Shown here one piece after another: positions 46,515 to 55,182 of a stretch of 64,000 nt of DNA. The notes beneath the pieces are model-generated. The model was not told where the DNA came from and did not search any database. It saw only the letters and a list, made by a program, of their open reading frames with translations. A program made the position numbers and the translations under genes. Every line of letters begins with the position of its first letter. Position 1 is the stretch's first letter. The DNA is from Cystobacter fuscus DSM 2262 (lineage in GTDB: Bacteria; Myxococcota; Myxococcia; Myxococcales; Myxococcaceae), in the NCBI RefSeq assembly GCF_000335475.2, contig NZ_ANAH02000013.1, forward strand, positions 186,001 through 250,000, in the 5' to 3' direction.

Positions 46515-47840
46515 CTACTTCTGGAAGTCGTAGACGGGGCCCAGGTGCAACAGCCGCGTCAGCTCGTCGAGCGCCGTCATCGTCTCGCGCGCGAGCCGGG
46601 GATCCCTCAAGTCCTCCGCGCGCAGCTCCTCGCGGTAGTGCCGCGTCACCCAGTCGGCGAGCGAGGCGTGCAGCTCTGGCGTGTAGAAGACGTGGGCCTT
46701 CACCGCGGCGCGCTCGGCGTCGGTGAGCCACACGCGCTGGCGCAGACACGCCGGGCCGCCCCCGTTGTTCATCGACTGGCGCACGTCCAGGTAGTGCACC
46801 GCCTTCACCGGGTTGTCCCCGGCCACCACGCGCTCGAGGAAGCGCCGCGTGGTGGGCGTCTCCCGGCTCTCCTCCGGGGCCACGATGGCGAGCGAGCCGT
46901 CCGGCAGCGCGAGCACCTGGGAGTTGAACGGGTAGGCCTTCACCGCGTCGCGCACGGGCAGCTCGTCCTCGGTGGCGAGCGCGTAGGTGAAGCCCTCGCC
47001 GAGCCGCTCGCTCAGCGTACGCAGCAGCCCCGGCGCGTCCACGAAGGCCAGCTCGTGCAGCATGAGGAAGCCCCCGCTGCCCACCGCCAGCACGTCCGTG
47101 TGGAAGGCGCCCGCGTCGATGCCCTCGGGGGCTTGCTGGGGCAGGAGCACCTGGGCGGGGTCGAGCTGGTGCAACCGCGCCAGCGCCTCGCTGGCCTCCA
47201 GCGTCTGCCGGGCGGGAAAGCGGGTGGGGTGGCGCACGTCGCTCCGCCACGCGCTGCGGCCCCATGCGAGCAGGTGCACGGCGCGGTGGCCGGGCGTGAC
47301 GAGCCGGGTGTGATTGGCCGCGCCCTCGTCCGCGAAGTGCCCGCCTCCGGGCAGCGGCGCGTGGACGGCGAAGTGGCGCTCGTCCGCGAAGATGGCGCGC
47401 AGCACCGCGTGCGTCGTCTCCGCCTCCAGGGCCCGGTGGAACATCTGCTGGAGGTTGGCCACCGTGAGGTGCATGCGCCCATCCGCGGTGTCCTCGCTCG
47501 GCGCCCCCGTGGCCGCGTTCGCCGTCCACATGGCGGCGCTGCTGGAGGTGAGCCGCAACAGGTGCTCCGCCTCGCGGGCCGCCCGGGTGATGAGCTCCTC
47601 GTCCGTGCCGGTGAAGCCCAGCGCGCGCAGCGTCTTGAGCGAGGGCCGGGGGTGGGGGGGCAATACCGCCTGGCCCACGCCCAGGCCCGCCACGAAGCGC
47701 ATCTTCTCCAACCCCTGCAGCGCCGCCGCGCGGGGATGGCTCACCGTGCCGCCATGCTGGGCCGAGGCGAGGTTGCCGGGCGAGAGACCGCCGTAATTGT
47801 GGGTGGGACCGACGAGGCCGTCGAAGTTGTATTCGCGCAT
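46515..47840 (-). CDS. astB: N-succinylarginine dihydrolase
   Basis: A 441-residue member of the guanidine-modifying superfamily, opening with YNFDGLVGPTHNYGGLSPGN. The catalytic residues sit where the E. coli enzyme has them: Glu172 (FADEGAANH), His247 (AGAFHTD) and Cys365 (NNGGGPACLRQRV). It converts N2-succinylarginine to succinylornithine, CO2 and ammonia in the arginine succinyltransferase pathway. The other ast genes are not in the window. The ATG at 47840 is only 5 bp from the divergent acyltransferase ATG. Confidence 0.95.
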   Translation of the reverse strand: MREYNFDGLVGPTHNYGGLSPGNLASAQHGGTVSHPRAAALQGLEKMRFVAGLGVGQAVLPPHPRPSLKTLRALGFTGTDEELITRAAREAEHLLRLTSSSAAMWTANAATGAPSEDTADGRMHLTVANLQQMFHRALEAETTHAVLRAIFADERHFAVHAPLPGGGHFADEGAANHTRLVTPGHRAVHLLAWGRSAWRSDVRHPTRFPARQTLEASEALARLHQLDPAQVLLPQQAPEGIDAGAFHTDVLAVGSGGFLMLHELAFVDAPGLLRTLSERLGEGFTYALATEDELPVRDAVKAYPFNSQVLALPDGSLAIVAPEESRETPTTRRFLERVVAGDNPVKAVHYLDVRQSMNNGGGPACLRQRVWLTDAERAAVKAHVFYTPELHASLADWVTRHYREELRAEDLRDPRLARETMTALDELTRLLHLGPVYDFQK

Positions 47841-47845
47841 GAGGT

Positions 47846-48772
47846 ATGGACACGCTCGTGGAGCGTCCTCCCCTAACAAAGCGCCTCAAGCGCTTCCTCC
47901 GCTACCTCCTCGTGCGCGCCGCCCTCGCCCTGGTGGGAGCCCTGCCGCTCGGTTTCGCCCGGTGGCTCGGCGCGGGCTTCGGCCGCCTCGCCTTCGCCCT
48001 GGCCGGGGGGGAGCGGCGCAAGGCCTTGAAGTCCCTCGCCCGCGCCTTCCCGGAGAAGTCCGACGCGGAGCGTCATTCGCTCGCCCGCGCCTCCTTCCGC
48101 CACCTGGGCATGGCCGCCTTCGAGGTGGGGGCCACTTCGTCCATGGATCGACAGTTGGATCGGCTGGTGCGCTGGGAGGACGCGGATCGGCGCGTGCTCG
48201 ACGCGGCGCTCGCCCGGGGCAAGGGAGTGGTTTTCGTCTCGGGGCACGTGGGCAACTGGGAGCTGTTGGCGCGGCGGGTGTCGCGCGCGGGCTACCCGAG
48301 TCAGAGCATCGCCAAGGAGACGACGGACCCGCGTCTCACCGCGCTCGTCGGACGCTTCCGGGAACTGGGCGGGGTGCGCAGCATCTGGCGCGGCCAGGAG
48401 GGCGCGGCGCGCGCCATGCTGCGCGCGCTCAAGGCGGGGGAGATTCTCGGGCTGCTCATCGACCAGGACACGCGGGTGCAGTCGCTCTTCGTGCCCTTCT
48501 TCGGGGAGCTGGCGGCCACGCCCCGGGCGGCGGCGGACCTGGCGCTGCGCACGGGCGCGGCGGTGGTGGTGGGCTTCTGCCAGCGCGAGCGCGAGGGCTA
48601 CCGCTTGTGGATGGAGGAGGTGGCGTGGCGGGCGGGGACGGACCGCGAGGCGGACGCCCTGGCGCTCACCGCGGCGCTCTCCGAGCGCATCGAGGCCGCC
48701 ATCCGCCGTGCTCCCGAGCAATGGGTGTGGATGCACCAGCGCTGGAAGACCCGGCCTCCCCCGGCCTCCTGA
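47846..48772 (+). CDS. LpxL/HtrB-type lipid acyltransferase
   Basis: A 308-residue membrane-anchored acyltransferase: a hydrophobic N-terminal segment (22-52), then the catalytic H-x4-E motif H134-VGNW-E139 and the family block GLLIDQDTRVQSLFVPFFG. The C-terminus PEQWVWMHQRWKTR is typical of lipid A late acyltransferases. It probably adds a secondary acyl chain to lipid A or a related lipid. The start may be the GTG at 47858; ATG 47846 overlaps the region where the divergent astB ribosome site and promoter should be. Confidence 0.9.
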   Translation: MDTLVERPPLTKRLKRFLRYLLVRAALALVGALPLGFARWLGAGFGRLAFALAGGERRKALKSLARAFPEKSDAERHSLARASFRHLGMAAFEVGATSSMDRQLDRLVRWEDADRRVLDAALARGKGVVFVSGHVGNWELLARRVSRAGYPSQSIAKETTDPRLTALVGRFRELGGVRSIWRGQEGAARAMLRALKAGEILGLLIDQDTRVQSLFVPFFGELAATPRAAADLALRTGAAVVVGFCQREREGYRLWMEEVAWRAGTDREADALALTAALSERIEAAIRRAPEQWVWMHQRWKTRPPPAS

Positions 48773-48773
48773 C

Positions 48774-49139
48774 TCACGCGCGCGCGAGCACCACCAGCAC
48801 CAGCGCGATGGCCGCGGGCACCGTCTGCACGAAGAGGATGCGCCGGCTCACCGTGGCCGCGCCGTACAGGCCCGCCACCATCACGCACGCCAGGAAGAAG
48901 ACCTTGGCCTGGAAGGCCACCGGCTCCGCGGCCACCAGGCCCCAGACGAGGCCCGCGGCGAGGAAGCCGTTGTACAGCCCCTGGTTGGCGGCGAGCGTCG
49001 CCGTCTGCGCGGCGTAGGCCGGCTCCGTCCTGAACACCTTCATCCCCCGGGGCTTCGTCCAGAGAAACATCTCCAGCACCACGATGTAGACATGGATGGC
49101 GGCGACCAGTCCCACGAACAGCACGGCGAGCAGACTCAT
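48774..49139 (-). CDS. DUF1304 small membrane protein
   Basis: A 121-residue protein with four membrane helices (about 3-23, 50-69, 72-90, 100-119). It has the family signature HVYIVVLEMFLWTKPRGMKVF near 16-36 and NQGLYNGFLAAGL. The function is unknown. It is divergent from an HxlR regulator whose paired operator sites lie in the shared promoter region, so it is the probable target of that regulator. Confidence 0.85.
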   Translation of the reverse strand: MSLLAVLFVGLVAAIHVYIVVLEMFLWTKPRGMKVFRTEPAYAAQTATLAANQGLYNGFLAAGLVWGLVAAEPVAFQAKVFFLACVMVAGLYGAATVSRRILFVQTVPAAIALVLVVLARA

Positions 49140-49189
49140 TCGGCTTTCCTCGAGCGGCCCCGGTGCGTTCTCGGACGTCTCCCGGGGTC

Positions 49190-49243
49190 GGTTTGATTTT
49201 CCAACTGGGTGCACCCTAGCACGTGGGTTGGGATTTCCAACTG
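49190..49243. promoter_or_regulatory. Paired operator sites between DUF1304 and the HxlR gene
   Basis: GGTTTGATTTTCCAACTG (49190-49207) and GGTTGGGATTTCCAACTG (49226-49243) are near-identical copies 36 bp apart. The second contains a perfect GTTGG-N5-CCAAC inverted repeat. They lie in the divergent promoter, ending 18 bp before the HxlR start codon. Confidence 0.7.
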
Positions 49244-49261
49244 ATTCGTTAGGATGGGGGC

Positions 49262-49723
49262 ATGCCGAAGAAGGAGGCCGGTCCTCGGGTGTGCTCGATG
49301 GCCGATGCGCTGGAAGTGGTGGGAGAGAAGTGGTCGCTGCTGGTGGTGCGCGAGGTGTTCTACGGCGTGCGGCGCTTCGAGGGCATCGCCCAGAACACCG
49401 GGGCGCCGCGGGACGTGCTCACCGCGCGGCTGCGCAAGCTGTCGGAGGCGGGCGTGCTGCGCCGGGTGCAGTACTCGGAGCGGCCCGCGAGGAGCGAGTA
49501 CCACCTCACCGAGGCCGGGTTGGATCTGGCGCCCACGCTGCTCAGCCTGCTGCAGTGGGGGCGGCGGTGGACGTCGGACGTGCCCGCCACGCCGGGTGCG
49601 CTCGTGCATGACTGCGGGGAGCCGCTGCACACGGTGTTGACGTGCCGCGCATGCGGGCGCCGCGTCACCGGGACGGACCTGAGCATCCATCAGATACCCA
49701 TCCGTCCCGTGGAGCCGCGGTGA
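49262..49723 (+). CDS. HxlR-family regulator with possible C-terminal zinc site
   Basis: A 153-residue winged-helix regulator: VCSMADALEVVGEKWSLLVVREVFYGVRRF with Cys11 in the usual sensing position, then LTARLRKLSEAGVLRR as recognition helix. Unusually, it extends beyond the normal HxlR end with HDCGEPLHTVLTCRACGRRVTG, where three cysteines (C-x9-C-x2-C) could bind zinc. It probably regulates itself and the divergent DUF1304 gene. HxlR members often respond to electrophiles or quinones through the N-terminal cysteine. Confidence 0.88.
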   Translation: MPKKEAGPRVCSMADALEVVGEKWSLLVVREVFYGVRRFEGIAQNTGAPRDVLTARLRKLSEAGVLRRVQYSERPARSEYHLTEAGLDLAPTLLSLLQWGRRWTSDVPATPGALVHDCGEPLHTVLTCRACGRRVTGTDLSIHQIPIRPVEPR

Positions 49724-49786
49724 TTCAGCAAGGCATTGGCGTCCACCCGGAGCATTCACTGGCCTCGATGATGTCTAGCAGTCCTT

Positions 49787-49818
49787 GAGCAGTCTTTGGG
49801 CGGAGCAGTCTTTGGGCG
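49787..49818. repeat. Tandem 16-bp direct repeat
   Basis: GAGCAGTCTTTGGGCG occurs twice with no spacer (49787-49802 and 49803-49818), preceded by a partial copy (TAGCAGTCCTTG). It lies between the HxlR and Ser/Thr kinase genes and may be a recent slippage duplication or a regulator site. Confidence 0.8.
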
Positions 49819-49925
49819 AGGGCCACGCACACCACGGCTTCTCCCATTATCGCAACGGGACCGGGTGGAGTTGCGGCCCCTGGCGTGAAGGGGTGGAGAA
49901 GCCGTTAGGATACGGGTGATCCGCC

Positions 49926-52583
49926 ATGTCCCATCGCGACGAAGCCATGCCCCCACCCGTGCCGCACGGAGAGGAGAAGACCGAGACGGAGCCGATGCTG
50001 GCCTCCACCGGGGTTGCGCCCGTGGAGCAGGCTCCGCGAGAGCCGCTCCCCGCGAGGCCGCCGCGGCAGGTGGGCCGCTTCCTGCTGCTCAAGCAGTTGG
50101 GACAGGGCGGCATGGGCGTGGTGTACGCGGCGTATGATCCAGACCTGGATCGCAAGGTGGCCCTCAAGCTGTGGCTCGTGAAGGACGAGGGCACGGACCT
50201 GGAGGAGGGCAGGGCGCGGTTGGTGCACGAGGCCCAGGCCATGGCCCGTGTCTCCCATCCCCACGTCATCCCCGTCTTCGAGGTGGGCTCCTGGGAGGAT
50301 CAGGTCTTCGTGGCCATGGAGCTGGTGGAGGGGGGCACGCTGCGCGAGTGGCTGCGCGAGCGGCCGCGCTCCTGGCGCGAGGTGTTGGAGAAGTACGTCG
50401 CGGCGGGCAAGGGCCTGGCGGCCGCGCACGCGGCGGGACTGGTCCACCGCGACTTCAAGCCCGCCAACGTCCTGGTGGGCCACAACGGCCGCGTCTACGT
50501 CACCGACTTCGGCCTGGCCCGGCGCGATGCCCGCTTCACTCCCTCGCGGGGACTGACCCAGGAGGCGCTGCCGCTGCCCAGGCCGGTGTCGGTGCTGCGG
50601 CGGTCGCTCACCCAGGAGGGCATGGTGCATGGGACGCCGCACTACATGTCACCGGAGCAGACGCGGGGGGACGCGGTGGACGCGCGCTCGGACCAGTTCA
50701 GCTTCTGCGCCGCGCTGTACCTGGCGCTGTACAACACACGCCCCTTCGATCCCGAGGAGATGGCCCGGGCCGCGGCGCACCGGGGGGCCTCGCCGTCCAT
50801 CATCCAGGAGCCGCCGCGCGGGGTGAAGGTGCCCGTCTGGGTGCGGCGCGCGGTGATGCGAGGATTGTCGCTCGAGCCCGGTGCGCGCTTCGCCTCCATG
50901 GATGCGCTGCTGGGGGCGCTCTCCCAGGAGCGGCGGCTGACGCGGTGGCGCTGGCTGGGCGTGGGGGCCCTGATGGGACTGGCGCTCGTGGCGGTGGGGA
51001 GCGCGGCCGTCTGGCGCTCCCGGCTGTGCACGGGCGCCGAGCGGCAGATGGCGGAGGTGTGGGGCGCGCCGGAGCGTCAACGGGTGGAGGCCGCCTTCGA
51101 GAAGGCCGGGGGCCCCGCGGCGGGGCAGATGTTCCGCCGGGCCTCGGCGGTGCTCGATACGTACGCCGTGGCGTGGTCCCGGCAGAGCACCGAGGCCTGT
51201 GAGGCCACGCGCCTGCGCGATGAGCGCACGGAGCTCCTGTTGTCCCAGCAGGTGGTGTGCCTGGAGCTGCGGCGCGAGAGCCTGCGCGCGCTCGTGAAGG
51301 TGCTGGGAGAGGTGGACGCCCGGGGCGTGGAGAAGTCGCTGGACGCGGTGTACGCGCTGCCCGCTCCCTCGGATTGCGCGAACGTGGGGACGCTGTCCGA
51401 GCAGCAGCCCCGGCCCGTGGATCCCTCCCGGCGCGCGGATCTCGAGCGGTTGGAAACGCGGGTGGCCGAGCTCAAGGCCCTGCTCGACGTGAGCCGTTAC
51501 CCGGCGGCGCTCGAGGAGGCCGAGGCGCTCGCACCGCGCGTGGTGGCCAGCGGCCATCTGCCCCTGCTGGCGGAGATGCGCTTGCATCAGGGTTGGCTCC
51601 TGGCGCTCATGGGCAGGACGCAGGAGGGCGCCTCGCTGCTGGAGCAGGCCGTGTATGACGCCGCGGCGGGAAGGGCGGACCGCCTGCAGGTGTCCATCCT
51701 CAACAAGCTGCTCTTCGTGACGGGGCAGTTGGAGCACTACGCGGACGCGGAGCGCTGGGGCCGGCTGGGCGAGGCGATGGTGCGACGGCTCGGCGGAGAC
51801 ACGCTCCTGGAGAGCGACTTGCTGATGAACCGCGCCCACCTGGCCCTCTGGCAGGAGAAGCCCCAGCAGGCGCGTGTCTTGTTGGAGCGGTCGCTGGCGC
51901 TGCTGGGAGGGCTGCCGCCCGGGCATCCGAAGCGGGCGCGCGTGACGTACACGCTCGGGCGGGCGCTGTTGGACCTGGGCGAGACGCGGCGGGCGGTGGA
52001 CATGTTGGAGGAAGCGCTGCGGCAGATGGAAGCGGCGGTGGGCCCGCGGCACCTGGAGCTGGCGTGGTTTCACGGAGAGCTGTCGCGCGCGCTGCGCGAG
52101 AACGCGGAGCCGGCACGCGCCCTGGAGCACGCGCGTTTCGCGGCGGACCTCTACCGCTCCTCCTCGGTGGATCCGCTGTCGCTGGCCGATGCCCTGGATT
52201 CGCAGGGCATGTGCCTGCTGGCCCTGGAGCGCAACGAGGACGCCCTGCATGTCTTCCGCGAGGCGCTCGGACTCAAGCTCCAGAACCTGCCGCCCGAGGA
52301 CGGCGAGTTGCAGTCCTCCTATGACGGAGTCGGCCAGGCGCTGCTGGCCCTGGGCCGCACGCGCGAGGCCATCGCCATCCTGCGGCGCGCCGGCACCTTC
52401 GAGAACGTGCCCGAGAAGGTCCTCGGTGGCACGGGGTTCGTCCTGGCCCAGGCGTTGTGGCGCGACGGCCGCGTCAAGGAGGCCCAGCTCGAGGCGGCCC
52501 GGGCCCTCGAGCGCTTCACCCGGGCGGGCAGTTCCCAGCGCGCGGCCGAGGTGAAGTCATGGATGGGGATGCTCGCGCGCTGA
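49926..52583 (+). CDS. Membrane Ser/Thr protein kinase with TPR-like tail
   Basis: An 885-residue Hanks-type kinase. The glycine loop GQGGMGVVY spans 59-67. The ATP lysine is Lys81 (VALKLW), the catalytic loop HRDFKPAN is at 174-181 and DFG at 194-196. An APE-like GTPHYMSPEQ closes the activation segment. One transmembrane helix (about 341-361, WLGVGALMGLALVAVG) follows the kinase domain, leaving about 520 residues on the other side. The tail is built of helical repeats consistent with TPRs (RRAVDMLEEAL, DALHVFREALGL, REAIAILRRAG). It probably senses or binds an envelope partner. Confidence 0.95.
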   Translation: MSHRDEAMPPPVPHGEEKTETEPMLASTGVAPVEQAPREPLPARPPRQVGRFLLLKQLGQGGMGVVYAAYDPDLDRKVALKLWLVKDEGTDLEEGRARLVHEAQAMARVSHPHVIPVFEVGSWEDQVFVAMELVEGGTLREWLRERPRSWREVLEKYVAAGKGLAAAHAAGLVHRDFKPANVLVGHNGRVYVTDFGLARRDARFTPSRGLTQEALPLPRPVSVLRRSLTQEGMVHGTPHYMSPEQTRGDAVDARSDQFSFCAALYLALYNTRPFDPEEMARAAAHRGASPSIIQEPPRGVKVPVWVRRAVMRGLSLEPGARFASMDALLGALSQERRLTRWRWLGVGALMGLALVAVGSAAVWRSRLCTGAERQMAEVWGAPERQRVEAAFEKAGGPAAGQMFRRASAVLDTYAVAWSRQSTEACEATRLRDERTELLLSQQVVCLELRRESLRALVKVLGEVDARGVEKSLDAVYALPAPSDCANVGTLSEQQPRPVDPSRRADLERLETRVAELKALLDVSRYPAALEEAEALAPRVVASGHLPLLAEMRLHQGWLLALMGRTQEGASLLEQAVYDAAAGRADRLQVSILNKLLFVTGQLEHYADAERWGRLGEAMVRRLGGDTLLESDLLMNRAHLALWQEKPQQARVLLERSLALLGGLPPGHPKRARVTYTLGRALLDLGETRRAVDMLEEALRQMEAAVGPRHLELAWFHGELSRALRENAEPARALEHARFAADLYRSSSVDPLSLADALDSQGMCLLALERNEDALHVFREALGLKLQNLPPEDGELQSSYDGVGQALLALGRTREAIAILRRAGTFENVPEKVLGGTGFVLAQALWRDGRVKEAQLEAARALERFTRAGSSQRAAEVKSWMGMLAR

Positions 52584-53495
52584 ACCGCCGGGCCCGTCGC
52601 TCCAGCCCGTCTCCTTCTCGAAGCGACGTACCAGGAAGTCCACCCACGCGCGGACCTTCGGCGTGACGGTGCGTCCCGAGGCGTGAACGGCCCAGATGGT
52701 CAGACGCGGGAGCGTGTAGTCCTCGAGCACGGCAACCAGCCGGCCGCTGCTCAGCTCCTCGAAGACCACGAACAGGGGGAACTGGCCAATCCCGATGTTC
52801 GCGAGCACCGCGGCCTTGAGGGCCAGACTGCTGTTGGCCTGCAGCGGTCCTCCCACCGGGACGAGGAAGTCCTCCCCGTGGCCGCTCAGCCGCCATGTCG
52901 TTCCCGAGGCGAGATAGGTGTATTGCAGACACCGGTGCTGGCGCAATTCCTCGGGCTTGCGCGGCGTGCCGTGGCGCTTGAGGTACTCGGGCGTCGCGCA
53001 CACCACGCGGCGGCTGCTGGCGATCTTCCTGGCGGTGAGGGACGAGTCCGGCAGCTCGGCGATCCGCACCGACATGTCGAAGCCCTGCTCGACGAGATCC
53101 ACCACGCGGTCATCGAGCTGGAGATCGAACTCGATCTCCGGATGGCGGTTGAGGAACTCCGGTACGGCCGGGACGATATGCACCAGACCGAACGTCATGG
53201 GCACGCTCACGCGCAGCCGGCCCCGGGGCTTGCTGCGCAGGTTCATGGCCTCGGCCTCCGCCGCCTCCAGCTCCTCGGCCATGCGCCGGCAGCGCGCGTA
53301 CAACGCCTCGCCCTCGGCCGTGGGGGACAGCTTGCGCGTCGTGCGGTGCAGCAGCCGCATGCCCAGCATGTTCTCCAGGTGCATCACCTGCTTGCTGACC
53401 GTTGCCTTGGTGACCCCAAGCACTCGGGCGGCGGCTGTGAAACTTCCGGTTCGCACGACCTCCGCGAAGGTGAAGTAACACCCCACGTCCTTCAT
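52557..53495 (-). CDS. LysR-family regulator
   Basis: A 312-residue LysR regulator. The winged helix is at about 5-63 (YFTFAEVVRTGSFTAAARVLGVTKATVSKQVMHLE), followed by the periplasmic-binding-fold effector domain (RLRVSVPMTFGLVHIVP onwards), as in the CrgA/AaeR-like group. AGGAG precedes the start. It is divergent from the DUF5519-SDR-YceI group. Its last 27 bp overlap the end of the convergent Ser/Thr kinase gene. Confidence 0.94.
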   Translation of the reverse strand: MKDVGCYFTFAEVVRTGSFTAAARVLGVTKATVSKQVMHLENMLGMRLLHRTTRKLSPTAEGEALYARCRRMAEELEAAEAEAMNLRSKPRGRLRVSVPMTFGLVHIVPAVPEFLNRHPEIEFDLQLDDRVVDLVEQGFDMSVRIAELPDSSLTARKIASSRRVVCATPEYLKRHGTPRKPEELRQHRCLQYTYLASGTTWRLSGHGEDFLVPVGGPLQANSSLALKAAVLANIGIGQFPLFVVFEELSSGRLVAVLEDYTLPRLTIWAVHASGRTVTPKVRAWVDFLVRRFEKETGWSDGPGGSAREHPHP

Positions 53496-53508
53496 TGGTC
53501 TTCTCCTG

Positions 53509-53557
53509 GAAACAATCCTTTTCCATTCCCCTCATTGTTTCTACCCCGGGGAAACAA
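53509..53557. promoter_or_regulatory. LysR-type binding region (GAAACAA/TTGTTTC half-sites)
   Basis: Three matching half-sites: GAAACAA at 53509-53515, TTGTTTC at 53535-53541 and GAAACAA at 53551-53557. The last two form a perfect inverted repeat with a 9-base centre (TACCCCGGG). They lie between the LysR gene and the divergent lipoprotein gene, the normal place for LysR activation and autoregulation sites. Confidence 0.65.
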
Positions 53558-53617
53558 ATAAACGCTGTGGGAAAGGTGACCTCCCAGACACGCGCGCAGC
53601 CCGGCGGAGATGAAGAT

Positions 53618-54238
53618 ATGACCTCAAAGAGGTGGGTGTTCGCCGTCGTCGCGGCTCTGCTGCTTCCGCTGGCGGCCTGCACCTCGGCCACGCGCGAGCC
53701 CTCCGTCGAGCAGGAGTTCCCCTCCGCTCCCGCCACGCGGGGGGTCCTCCTGGAGACGGCCTTCCGCCTGGGCAGACGGCCGGGGCCGGCACCCGAGGTC
53801 AGTGACGCGCCGCCCGGAACCCCGCTCGCGCACCGGCAGCTCAGCCAGCAGTCCCCCAGGGACATGCAGGAGGCGCTCTTCGCCCGGGCCGCGGCCCTGG
53901 CGGATGTCGTGGTGGCACCCAGCGGAATCTCGGTCCCGGGCGCTCGTGCCTTCTGGCTCCGGCCCGAGGCGGTCCTCGGGCCCCGTGCGGCCTTCCAGGT
54001 GGGAACCGAGTTCGCTCACATCCACCCGGCGCACGATGGAAGCCTTCACATGAAGTTTCCTCCCGGCGTGGCGGAGAAGGTGTACCAGCAGGGCTGGGGC
54101 GCGCCTCATCCCCGCTCCGGGACTCCCATGGTCTTCGGGCCACGGGACGCGGCCGAGCTCGAGGTGGTGTGGCAACTGCTGTTGCGCTCCTACGTCTGGG
54201 CCCGTGAGGGTCAGGCCGTGGACGTCCAGGTCGATTGA
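53618..54238 (+). CDS. Lipoprotein with a luciferase-like (DUF5519) domain
   Basis: A 206-residue lipoprotein (LPLAAC, Cys at about 20); GGAG precedes ATG 53618. The C-terminal half has the pattern EFAHIHPAHDGSLHMKFPPGVAEKVYQQGWGAPHP followed by ELEVVWQLLLRSY. This matches the small DUF5519 domain named after a region of fungal-type luciferase annotation; no light reaction is implied. It is the first gene of the LysR-controlled group. Export of this domain as a lipoprotein is noteworthy. Confidence 0.75.
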   Translation: MTSKRWVFAVVAALLLPLAACTSATREPSVEQEFPSAPATRGVLLETAFRLGRRPGPAPEVSDAPPGTPLAHRQLSQQSPRDMQEALFARAAALADVVVAPSGISVPGARAFWLRPEAVLGPRAAFQVGTEFAHIHPAHDGSLHMKFPPGVAEKVYQQGWGAPHPRSGTPMVFGPRDAAELEVVWQLLLRSYVWAREGQAVDVQVD

Positions 54239-54264
54239 TTCAACAGACGTGAAAGAGGATGGAC

Positions 54265-55140
54265 ATGAAGATTCTGGTCACTGGAGCAACGGGTTACATC
54301 GGCTCGGCCGTCGCCGGAGCGCTCGCCAAGGCCGGCCATCAGGTCAAGGGACTCGCCCGCTCCGACGACGCGAAGCGCAAGCTCGAGTCGCTGGCCATCC
54401 AGCCCGTGCGGGGTGACCTCACGGATGCGGCGGGCCTGTCCGCCCTCGTGCAGGACTTCGACGCGATCGTCTGGACCGCCACCGCGAACAGCGAGGCCGT
54501 GGACGCGCCCGCGGTCGCGGCGGTGCTCGACAAGCTGGCGGGCACGGGCAAGACCTTCCTCTACACGAGCGGCGTCTGGGTGCATGGTGGCACGCGCGGC
54601 GGCGTGGCGGATGAGGACAGCCCGCTCAACGCGGCCGAGCTCGTCGCCTGGCGTCCGGCCGTGGAGAAGCGGGTGCTCGCCACGCAGGGCATCCGGGGCA
54701 TCGTCATCCGCCCGGGCATCGTCTACGGACGCGGGGGCGGCATCCCCGGGATGCTCGGCTCGTCCGCGCGTGAGGGGGGCGCCGCGCGCTTCGTGGGCAC
54801 CGGGGAGAACCACTGGCCGGTGGTCTTCATCGATGATCTCGCGGACCTGTACGTGCGCGCCGTCGAGCGGGCGTCCGCGGGCACCACCCTCCTGGCCGTC
54901 CAGGGCCCCTCCTTCAAGGTGAAGGAGATCGCCGCCGCGGCGAGCGAGGGCGCCGGGGCGGGAGGCAAGACGGTTGCCTGGCCCCTGGAGGAGGCCCGGA
55001 CGCAGTTCGGCGCGTTCGCCGATGCGCTGGCGCTCGACCAGAAGTTCTCCGCCCGCCGGGCGGAGCAGTCCCTGGGCTGGGCGCCCCGTGGACCCAGCAT
55101 CATCGAGGAGCTGCGCAGCGGCTCCTACGCCCAGCGCTGA
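54265..55140 (+). CDS. Atypical NAD(P)-dependent epimerase/dehydratase-like SDR
   Basis: A 291-residue extended SDR with an N-terminal nucleotide motif TGATGYIGSAVAGAL at 6-20 and a typical RPGIVYGRGGG segment. ATG 54265 has AGAGGA at good spacing; ATG 54259 is too close to it. The usual active-site Tyr-x3-Lys is not intact: the aligned segment reads WRPAVEK, with Pro where Tyr should be. It may be a redox sensor or a reductase using a different catalytic residue. It lies in the LysR-linked group. Confidence 0.85.
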   Translation: MKILVTGATGYIGSAVAGALAKAGHQVKGLARSDDAKRKLESLAIQPVRGDLTDAAGLSALVQDFDAIVWTATANSEAVDAPAVAAVLDKLAGTGKTFLYTSGVWVHGGTRGGVADEDSPLNAAELVAWRPAVEKRVLATQGIRGIVIRPGIVYGRGGGIPGMLGSSAREGGAARFVGTGENHWPVVFIDDLADLYVRAVERASAGTTLLAVQGPSFKVKEIAAAASEGAGAGGKTVAWPLEEARTQFGAFADALALDQKFSARRAEQSLGWAPRGPSIIEELRSGSYAQR

Positions 55141-55182
55141 AACGCTTTCCATTCCCGTCGTTCCCACTTGGAGCAAAACCCC

